Shown: piece after piece, positions 8,944 through 15,327 of the stretch | Position numbering within the stretch: the first letter of the stretch is position 1 | How the letters are laid out: each line of letters opens with the position of its first letter | Assembly (NCBI RefSeq): GCF_900111585.1 | Contig: NZ_FOHI01000005.1 | Location: 62,001-126,000 of the forward strand | Direction: 5' to 3' | Source of the DNA: Nitrosospira multiformis | Lineage (GTDB): Bacteria; Pseudomonadota; Gammaproteobacteria; Burkholderiales; Nitrosomonadaceae | Length of the DNA stretch: 64,000 nucleotides | Translations under genes and position numbers: made by a program | The notes under the pieces: generated by a model | What the model was told of the DNA's origin: nothing | The model's input: only the letters and a program-made list of their open reading frames with translations | The model's database searches: none

Positions 8944-9417
8944 ATGTATCAACGTATCCTGGTTCCAATAGATGGCAGCGCGACCTCCACTCTTGCACTC
9001 CAGGAAGTCTCGAAACTTGCAAAGCAGCACCGCACCCAGGTGGAACTGGTATATGTCATGGCTGATATTCATTTGATGGATGCCAACAGCTACATCAATT
9101 ACGATGAAATGAAGGAATCCCTGGAGAGAACCGGCAGGAGGATATTGGCAGAGGCGCAAACATTGATGCAACAGGCAGGGGTTGCAGCCGAAGTGAAATT
9201 ACTGGAAGCGGGTGGCGAGCGCATTGCCGGCGTAATACTCGAAGAAGCAAGGCGCTGGTCAGCCGAGTTGATCGTAATTGGCACGCATGGCCGTTCCGGT
9301 TTCAGTCGCGTCCTGTTCGGGAGCGTCGCGGAAGGGATGGTTCGTATGGCGGATATTCCCGTGCTGCTCATCCGCGGCGACAAAAGCCAGTTGCGTGAAA
9401 TGGAGCGCGCGACATAG
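8944..9417 (+). CDS. Universal stress protein, UspA family
   Basis: 157 residues, a single Usp domain. The N-terminal MYQRILVPIDGSATSTLAL is the typical first strand and loop. The ATP-binding pattern G-x2-G-x9-G-S is present near the end as GTHGRSGFSRVLFGS, so this belongs to the nucleotide-binding branch. TTCAAGGAGTGAC precedes the ATG, a strong ribosome site. Usp proteins are cytoplasmic and accumulate under starvation, energy stress or low oxygen; the exact role of this one cannot be read from sequence. It lies between rtcB and a ribosome-hibernation-type protein in the same orientation. Confidence 0.92.
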   Translation: MYQRILVPIDGSATSTLALQEVSKLAKQHRTQVELVYVMADIHLMDANSYINYDEMKESLERTGRRILAEAQTLMQQAGVAAEVKLLEAGGERIAGVILEEARRWSAELIVIGTHGRSGFSRVLFGSVAEGMVRMADIPVLLIRGDKSQLREMERAT

Positions 9418-9507
9418 TCCTGGTGGTCCTGGCGGAGGCTCCAGTTTTTCAGGCGGCTTATCTTACGCCTGGTGCAATATGATTCTATCATCGAGAGGAC
9501 ATAAGTC

Positions 9508-10095
9508 ATGAAATTGCAACTTCAAATCACTACACGCGATATTCCCCATTCTGAGGCACTGGAAAACCATATTCGGCAAAAAGCGGAAAAGCTCGAGACT
9601 TTTTATCCCCAGATCATGGGATGCAGGATAGTCGTCGAGGTTCCTCACAAACACAAACACCAGGGCAACCTGTTCAATGTGCGGCTGGACATTACAGTGC
9701 CGGGAAAGGAGCTTGTGGTGACCCGCGAACCGAACGAGGACGTGTATGTTGCGCTGCGCGATGCGTTCGACGCCGCAAAGCGCCAGCTCGAAGACTACGG
9801 GCGGCGCCAGCGCGGTGAAGTCAAGGCGCATGCTCCCGTCCTGCATGGAAAGGTGGTACGGCTGATGCCCGAGGAAGGCTATGGTTTCGTCGAAACTTCG
9901 GGTGGGCAGGAGTTGTACTTTCATCGCGAAAATCTTGCCAACAATAACTTTGAGCAATTGGAAGAAGGAAGCGAGGTGCAATTCCTCGAAGATATCGGCA
10001 GTGAAGGTTTTCAGGCAAAACGCGTCAGCACCGGCAAGCGCCAGATAGAAGAACCCGAAGAAGCAGAGCCACGCTTAACAGGTTCAGCGGATTAG
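9508..10095 (+). CDS. Ribosome hibernation factor-like protein fused to a cold-shock domain
   Basis: 195 residues with two parts. Residues 1-105 are a ribosome-associated HPF/RaiA (sigma-54 modulation) domain: MKLQLQITTRDIPHSEALEN, then EVPHKHKHQGNLFNVRLDI and VYVALRDAFDAAKRQLEDY. Residues about 112-175 are a cold-shock-like OB fold, HGKVVRLMPEEGYGFVETSG with YFHRENLAN, equivalent to the RNP1 and RNP2 RNA-binding strands. The HPF part should bind the 30S decoding region, and the OB fold could add RNA binding. Classic long HPFs carry a different C-terminal dimerization domain, so this is a distinct architecture that occurs in several proteobacteria. A GAGAGGACATAAGTC leader gives a good ribosome site. 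Confidence 0.88.
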   Translation: MKLQLQITTRDIPHSEALENHIRQKAEKLETFYPQIMGCRIVVEVPHKHKHQGNLFNVRLDITVPGKELVVTREPNEDVYVALRDAFDAAKRQLEDYGRRQRGEVKAHAPVLHGKVVRLMPEEGYGFVETSGGQELYFHRENLANNNFEQLEEGSEVQFLEDIGSEGFQAKRVSTGKRQIEEPEEAEPRLTGSAD

Positions 10096-10167
10096 GCTAA
10101 GTCCAGCCCACTCGACCGAAGAATGTAAAGTACAGAGAGCAAGCAGCAAAGGGGATAGGAGACTGCC

Positions 10168-10749
10168 ATGAAAATGGACATAGGCACTGGTGATGGCCTT
10201 ATCATAGTGGATGTGCAAAACGACTTTCTGCCCGGCGGAAGCCTTCCTGTACCGTCGGGAGATGAAGTCATCCCAAATCTTAACCGGTATATCGCAGCTT
10301 TTCTTTTTCGCGAATTACCTATTTTCGCTACCCGCGACTGGCATCCGCCTGATCACTGCTCCTTTCATCAGCAAGGAGGGCCTTGGCCTGCGCACTGTAT
10401 TGCCGGCACGCAGGGCGCGGCATTTCCGGCGAATCTTGAAATCCCCTGTGACACGCATATCGCTTCCAAGGCCACCTCCAGGGAGAAAGATGCTTATTCC
10501 GGTTTTTCGGAGACAGAACTGGATGCCATGCTGAAATCTGCAGGAATTTCCCGCGTTTTCATCGGTGGCCTGGCTACGGATCATTGCGTCCTCAGTACCG
10601 TACGGGATGCCTTGAACCAAGGGTATGACATCTTTGTTCTCCAGGATGCAGTGCGGGGGATGGATGCCGACGCGAGCAGCGCCGCCCTGGAGGAAATGGC
10701 CCATCTGGGCGCAAAACTCATCGATTTCGAAACCATCGTCCCTGAGTGA
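10168..10749 (+). CDS. pncA: Nicotinamidase (isochorismatase family)
   Basis: 193 residues. Nicotinamidase hydrolyses nicotinamide to nicotinate and ammonia in NAD salvage. The cysteine-hydrolase triad is visible as D15 (IIVDVQNDFLPGG), K101 (ASKATSRE) and C140 (GGLATDHCVLST). The metal site is given by D57, H59 and H63 in TRDWHPPDHCSF, and WPAHCIAGTQGAAF is the usual nicotinamidase loop. The start follows GGGGATAGGAGACTGCC. The stop overlaps the GTG start of the nicotinate phosphoribosyltransferase gene (GTGA), so translation is probably coupled and the product nicotinate goes directly to the next enzyme. Confidence 0.94.
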   Translation: MKMDIGTGDGLIIVDVQNDFLPGGSLPVPSGDEVIPNLNRYIAAFLFRELPIFATRDWHPPDHCSFHQQGGPWPAHCIAGTQGAAFPANLEIPCDTHIASKATSREKDAYSGFSETELDAMLKSAGISRVFIGGLATDHCVLSTVRDALNQGYDIFVLQDAVRGMDADASSAALEEMAHLGAKLIDFETIVPE

Positions 10750-12119
10750 ACTCACTCTCCAGCCCGCTGCTGACCGACCATTACCAGTTGACCATGCTGG
10801 AGAGCTACCTTCAGCAGGGAATGCAGGAAACTGCGGTATTCGAGCTGTTTTTTCGCAAGCTTCCCCCGACCCGGAATTTCCTGGTGGCGGCGGGTCTGGA
10901 ACAGGCGCTGGAATTCCTTGAGAACCTGCATTTTTCAGCCGGAGAGTTGGCATGGCTCAGGGCCCGGTTTGGACCCGCCCTTGTAAATTACCTTGAACAA
11001 TTCCGCTTTACCGGCGATGTACATGCAATGCCGGAAGGGACTCTTTTTTTTCCGGATGAGCCCATCCTCCGGATCACGGCGCCACTGCCGCAAGCCCAGT
11101 TCGTTGAATCGCGCCTCATCAACCTGCTGCATTTCGAAACCCTGATCGCCTCAAAGGCAGCACGCTCAGTGCTGGTTGCGCCCGGCAAACTCCTGGTGGA
11201 TTTCGGCATGCGCCGGGCACATGGAGCGGAAGCCGCGTTGCTTGCCGCCCGGGCAAGCTATCTTGCCGGTTTTTCCGGCACATCAACAGTACTTGCGGCG
11301 GCAATATATGGCATGCCTTCGTTCGGCACCGTTGCTCATTCCTACATTCAGGCCCATACAGACGAGACTGCCGCTTTCGAACATCTTGTACGCTGCCATC
11401 CGGAAAACTCGACGCTGCTGATCGATACCTACGACACTGAGGCGGCTGCCATCAAGGTCGTCACCTTGGCCCGCAAACTTGCGCAGGATGGCATCGAGGT
11501 GAGTGGCGTCCGGCTGGACAGCGGCGACCTGGGAATGCATGCACGTTGCGTGCGCCGGATACTCGACGAGGGGAGGCTTGAAAAAACCCGCATCTTTGCC
11601 AGCGGTAATCTGAACGAAAATCGGGTGCAGGAACTGATTTCGTCCGGCGCTCCCATCGACGGCTTTGGCGTGGGTACCGCATTAGACGTGTCGAGCGACG
11701 CGCCGGCGCTGGATTGCGCTTATAAGCTGCAGGAGTACGCCGGCAAGGCTCGCCGCAAACGCTCCGAGGGAAAAGCGACATGGCCGGGTCGCAAGCAGGT
11801 GTATCGCAAATATGACCCGGATGGTCGCGCGGTGCGCGATGTTGTTGCACTGGAAAAGGATGATCCGCATGAGGGCGAGCCTCTAATCGTCCCTATGATG
11901 CGGAATGGGCGGCGCATTGACGGGATCAACGGGAATAGGAAGCTGGAGGCCATTCGCCGGCAAACAGTGGCGAACTATGCCTGCCTGCCGGAACCCCTCA
12001 GATCGCTTGAAACGGCCTGCGCTTACCCGGTCGAAATCTCCCCCTCGCTGCAAGCACTGGCAAAAAAGGTGGATGACGAGTGCGGCCCCATTACCTCTAC
12101 CCGGAACCTTCGCGTCTGA
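10746..12119 (+). CDS. pncB: Nicotinate phosphoribosyltransferase
   Basis: 457 residues from a GTG start that overlaps the pncA stop by four bases. The enzyme joins nicotinate and PRPP to form nicotinate mononucleotide with ATP use. Family motifs are present in order: LLTDHYQLTMLESYLQQGM near the N-terminus, FGMRRAHGAEAALLAARA around 155, the SGVRLDSGDLGMHARCVRR segment near 258 (phosphate binding), IFASGNLNE and GFGVGTALDVSSDAP. The length and the C-terminal region (GKATWPGRKQVYRK) fit the longer NAPRTase type. It completes a two-gene NAD-salvage unit with pncA. Confidence 0.95.
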   Translation: MNSLSSPLLTDHYQLTMLESYLQQGMQETAVFELFFRKLPPTRNFLVAAGLEQALEFLENLHFSAGELAWLRARFGPALVNYLEQFRFTGDVHAMPEGTLFFPDEPILRITAPLPQAQFVESRLINLLHFETLIASKAARSVLVAPGKLLVDFGMRRAHGAEAALLAARASYLAGFSGTSTVLAAAIYGMPSFGTVAHSYIQAHTDETAAFEHLVRCHPENSTLLIDTYDTEAAAIKVVTLARKLAQDGIEVSGVRLDSGDLGMHARCVRRILDEGRLEKTRIFASGNLNENRVQELISSGAPIDGFGVGTALDVSSDAPALDCAYKLQEYAGKARRKRSEGKATWPGRKQVYRKYDPDGRAVRDVVALEKDDPHEGEPLIVPMMRNGRRIDGINGNRKLEAIRRQTVANYACLPEPLRSLETACAYPVEISPSLQALAKKVDDECGPITSTRNLRV

Positions 12120-12186
12120 GCTGGTGTTGGCCTGACCTCCATATCCTGCTGTGCTCGAGGATACCTTCAGAGGAGTATGGGTCGAC

Positions 12187-12891
12187 TCATGCAACTGTCT
12201 CGTTGAGTGTGCCAGCCAGCAGGCCGCGTAACGCATGCCATCGCCAGCCACCCTTGAGAATATGTTTCTGGTTGATCTCCAGTTCGATTCCGACGTAAGC
12301 GTTGGCAGGAAACCGGCGGCGCAGATAGGTGGGGAAACCATTTACCGCTCCGGTGTAGGGATAGTTGCGGCGTACCCTTAAATCGGGCACGTGCGCGGCA
12401 AGGCACGCGCGCCAGCGGGTGCACAGCTCTTGCTCAAGATGGCGTGAGGGATCATAAAGCAGTCCGATATCGGTATTGCGAACCTCCCCATTCAATTCGG
12501 GAGTGAAGCTGTGCGAGGAGATATGGATTACCCTCAGGCCGGAGCGAATGGCATCCGTGATGTTCGCTTCCACCCAAGTGCGATAGGGCAAGTAGTAGTT
12601 CTTCAGAATCTCCTGGCGGACAGCGGCGGGTGTGTTGCGCGTCGCTTCCGAATAAAGCCGAGGGTGACCGATCGAGCGGTTGAGGTCGATCAGCAGACGG
12701 CTTGTTGTGGCGGCAAACAATGGCGAGTGCAGTGCCATGGCAAGTTTTTTAGCCAAGCCCAAAGCGCCGCTGTCATAGCCCCGGTGGCTGTGCAACAAAT
12801 GCTCGTAGCCTTCGAACAGCGGACGGTAGCGCGGTGGAATGCGGTTACCGCCATGTTCACAACTGATTAAAAAATGAATATTCGTCGGCAT
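12187..12891 (-). CDS. N-formylglutamate amidohydrolase family protein
   Basis: 234 residues. The family is zinc-dependent and related to carboxypeptidases; known members hydrolyse N-formylglutamate. SCEHGGNRIPPRYRPLF (10-26) provides the first histidine motif, HRGYDSGALGLA the next loop, LLIDLNRS the conserved arginine-containing strand, and VIHISSHSFTP the second histidine motif; YVGIELEINQKHIL near the end holds the catalytic glutamate. There is no histidine-degradation operon nearby. It is the last gene of a three-gene unit with a GCS2-type amidoligase 21 bp upstream, so the substrate is more likely a product of that ligase than of histidine breakdown. That substrate is inference. Confidence 0.85.
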   Translation of the reverse strand: MPTNIHFLISCEHGGNRIPPRYRPLFEGYEHLLHSHRGYDSGALGLAKKLAMALHSPLFAATTSRLLIDLNRSIGHPRLYSEATRNTPAAVRQEILKNYYLPYRTWVEANITDAIRSGLRVIHISSHSFTPELNGEVRNTDIGLLYDPSRHLEQELCTRWRACLAAHVPDLRVRRNYPYTGAVNGFPTYLRRRFPANAYVGIELEINQKHILKGGWRWHALRGLLAGTLNETVA

Positions 12892-12912
12892 TTCGTTGAA
12901 GTCACGCGCAAC

Positions 12913-14151
12913 TCATTCCAGAAACATGCGGTCTTCGTCCAGGCAATCGCACAGCTCGCGGTAGACCGTCTCCAGCCGCCTCCTGCTGAAGTTGGAACCG
13001 ATCGCATTCAGGATGCGGCGCGCAAGCGGACCCTCTCTTAAAATGGTTTGCAGCGCTTCCCGGCAGCTTTTTCCTTGCCTGGGTTCGACCGGCATCTCAG
13101 ACTCGATGAGATGCCGCCACAGAATGCCAGCCGTGCAATCCGTACCCGGAAAACCCATCAGGCGAAGGTATTCCGCATCATCGATTACGGCTTGTTCTGC
13201 GTCATGGATGCAGTCATGCATGATCCTGACCAATGCTTCCGTGGCGATGGATTGCTGCTCGGCCAGCGGCGTGTAAGCTTCGCTGTAGAGCGCATGCACG
13301 ATATTGATCGCAGCAGCGGCGATGGCAAAGTCAGCACTCGAGCATTCCTGGGTATCGATTACGCGGATCTCGATAGCGTTACGGTCAAAGCGGGGAATTT
13401 CCCCATGCGCATTGAGCCACTCATGCTGTAGCATTTCTTCCGGATCGAGTGCTGCAATTTCGCGGTACATCGGTGCCAGAATTTTTGCTTCATAGGCGGC
13501 GGCACTGGAGACTGTTTCCGGGATTACCCGGCCGATTGTCGAGGGTACCTTCAGCTGGTGCTCGCAGTAATTAGCCATCCGGAAATCCAGGAAACCAGAG
13601 TACCCGCCTTCAGCGATTGGAGAGCTTGCCGCTATTGCCGGAAGAATGGGCAGCAACAGCCGCACCGCGGCGTGAAGCCGTGCAAATTCATCGTCGTTTG
13701 CGAAAGGCATGTTGAGGTGCATGCTTTGCAGGTTGGCCCAGCCGTGCCTTCTGCAGTCGAAGATATGGTCATAGGCCAGATAGATTTCCGCCTGCTCGTG
13801 CGGCCAGAGGCGGGTCTCCGTGCGGGGATTCATCCAGGGGTGCATGCCGGTCGGCATGAGCCGTGCGTTCATCGATTCGAGCACCTTGCTGATCCGCCGG
13901 ATTTCGCCCTGAAACGCGACAGACAGGGAGGAGATGTCTGGCTGCGGGTCGATGTTCTTCAGTTCGAGCAGATGCAGCACCAGCTCGTTCGACCATCCCA
14001 ACTGGCCGTTCCTGGCCTCGGATGCAAACACGCCGGTAAGCTTTCGCAGCAACTCGTCGGCAATGGGAACAACCGCCAGCGTCTTCTGGTCGACAATCAT
14101 GTACTCCAGTTCGATGCCATAACCTGCAAAGGCCGGCAACGCCGCAGTCAT
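12913..14151 (-). CDS. GCS2-family carboxylate-amine ligase (glutamate-cysteine ligase type 2 fold)
   Basis: 412 residues of the glutamine-synthetase-like GCS2 superfamily, which forms amide or peptide bonds with ATP. Visible motifs are YGIELEYMIVD (11-21, metal-binding glutamates), WSNELVLHLLELKN, a substrate loop with HPWMNPRTETRLWPHEQ, LQSMHLNMPFANDDEF, FDRNAIEIRVIDTQECSSAD and a C-terminal LETVYREL. Proteins like YbdK share the fold, but the exact substrate is unknown. The start overlaps the stop of the C39-like peptidase gene (ATGA), and the amidohydrolase gene follows after 21 bp. Genome-context surveys of amidoligases describe such sets, usually with an ATP-grasp partner, as peptide- or protein-modification systems. 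Here that partner is absent. Confidence 0.87.
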   Translation of the reverse strand: MTAALPAFAGYGIELEYMIVDQKTLAVVPIADELLRKLTGVFASEARNGQLGWSNELVLHLLELKNIDPQPDISSLSVAFQGEIRRISKVLESMNARLMPTGMHPWMNPRTETRLWPHEQAEIYLAYDHIFDCRRHGWANLQSMHLNMPFANDDEFARLHAAVRLLLPILPAIAASSPIAEGGYSGFLDFRMANYCEHQLKVPSTIGRVIPETVSSAAAYEAKILAPMYREIAALDPEEMLQHEWLNAHGEIPRFDRNAIEIRVIDTQECSSADFAIAAAAINIVHALYSEAYTPLAEQQSIATEALVRIMHDCIHDAEQAVIDDAEYLRLMGFPGTDCTAGILWRHLIESEMPVEPRQGKSCREALQTILREGPLARRILNAIGSNFSRRRLETVYRELCDCLDEDRMFLE

Positions 14152-14864
14152 GTTGCCTCACCCGGCCCGCCTCGTGTTCGGATGACGAGCAGATTGGCAT
14201 CATGTGTCACGATGCCCAGCAGCACGGAGCACAATACGCGGTCGATGTTGCTCCAGTACTCCTGGGCCGGACCGTATGGATCGGCGACAAGAACGGTACG
14301 CTTCTCGCGGTCATAACCGGTGAGTACGACAAAATGCCCGGCCGGAAAGCCACGCACATCGTCCGGTATGTCATTTGGCCCGTATTCCCGCGGAGCGCGG
14401 TAAAGGAAGGTGGAGCTCAGGCCAGTCAGGATAGGCAGGCCGCGACGTAAAAGGCCGTGGATGAGGGATTGTGAGAGGTCTGTGAGACGTAATCGTCCGC
14501 CTAAACGCAGAAACTCCAGATAGCCCTCCGTGGCCCGTCGCAATCTCGAGTCCGACTTGATCTCGCGTTGCCGTTGCAATCGTTCCGCGATGTCCATGCC
14601 TGATGTGAACCAGGTTGGATCGAAAACCATCAGGTTGTACGTATAGATGGTGGCATGGAAACCGTTTCGCAACGCGTCGCAACCTAAAAAAACGGCAAAG
14701 GTTCCTCCGCCGTTTTCAAGCTTGTGGGTGCGGTCAATGATGGTGTCCAGCCGTTCCGTCTTGCCGAGATAGCTGTAGATGGCATGCAGGCACGTTGGAC
14801 CACATGTCGTTTCATCGGGCTGCGCCAGTGTTTTGACGGGTAAGCGCAGTGTTGTTCTGAGCAT
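14148..14864 (-). CDS. C39-like cysteine peptidase
   Basis: 238 residues, papain-like fold of the C39-like group. The catalytic cysteine is C21 in QPDETTCGPTCLHAIYSYLG, the histidine is in FPAGHFVVLTGYD, and the aspartate follows in VLVADPYGPAQEYW. Unlike bacteriocin exporters there is no membrane or ATPase domain, and there is no signal peptide, so it should act in the cytoplasm. It heads the three-gene unit with overlapping start and stop codons, which means it is made together with the amidoligase. A role in trimming or releasing the ligase product or target is inferred from context only. Confidence 0.82.
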   Translation of the reverse strand: MLRTTLRLPVKTLAQPDETTCGPTCLHAIYSYLGKTERLDTIIDRTHKLENGGGTFAVFLGCDALRNGFHATIYTYNLMVFDPTWFTSGMDIAERLQRQREIKSDSRLRRATEGYLEFLRLGGRLRLTDLSQSLIHGLLRRGLPILTGLSSTFLYRAPREYGPNDIPDDVRGFPAGHFVVLTGYDREKRTVLVADPYGPAQEYWSNIDRVLCSVLLGIVTHDANLLVIRTRGGPGEAT

Positions 14865-14998
14865 GGCAAAATGGGCGGCAAAGGGCGCATGTCAAGACAG
14901 CATCGCTGTAGCGTAAAGAACATGGGGAACATAGAAGCATGGGGATGAGCCATGAGGCTGTTCCCCGGTCGGGCTTGTTCGAAGTCCCCCTATAAAGA

Positions 14999-15049
14999 TT
15001 AGGTGATGCGCTGGAAGAAATCCAGTTCGTAGAGCATGCTCATCAGGCG
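14999..15049 (-). pseudogene. Possible C-terminal remnant of a lost gene upstream of the peptidase
   Basis: On the minus strand a frame ending at TAA (14999-15001) reads RARLMSMLYELDFFQRIT. It looks like a normal protein tail, but upstream it runs straight into the palindromic repeat at 15052 and no body of a gene is left. In related clusters an ATP-grasp ligase gene sits at exactly this place, so this could be the tail of one, cut by the repeat. The evidence is a single short frame and could be chance. Confidence 0.25.
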
Positions 15050-15051
15050 CG

Positions 15052-15085
15052 CTCTCCGCTGGGGGAGAGGAATGGGGAGAGGGTG
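15052..15085. repeat. Dispersed palindromic repeat, copy 1
   Basis: CTCTCC (15052-15057) and GGAGAG (15064-15069) form a small hairpin, followed by AATGGGGAGAGGG. The same arrangement, a CTCTCC/GGAGAG hairpin followed by ATGGGGAGAGGG, recurs at 58755-58795. It belongs to the short GGGGAGAGGG repeats common between genes in many proteobacteria. The rest of the 463 bp from 14865 to 15327 shows no gene. Confidence 0.6.
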
Positions 15086-15327
15086 GCATTCGAAGAATCG
15101 AACGCTTTTCAGCACAGATTTGTCGAAACGTCGGTTTCTAGTTAGGGGACCCGCTCTGGCAGAAGGCACCGAGCTGGCGCCGATCTCGATCTCTCCGCGC
15201 CTGGCCTTTTAGGCAAGCCAGACGCCCAGCGAGACAACCCAGAACAGACGGCAGAGCCGATAATAAGAAGATGACCCTCAGTCATTTTGCCTTGCCACTT
15301 CTCCAGAGGACCTCATTTGCCTATCAG

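Noticed and set aside
12187-12891. Histidine-utilisation gene hutG.
   Set aside because: No other hut gene is near, and the gene is bound to an amidoligase unit.
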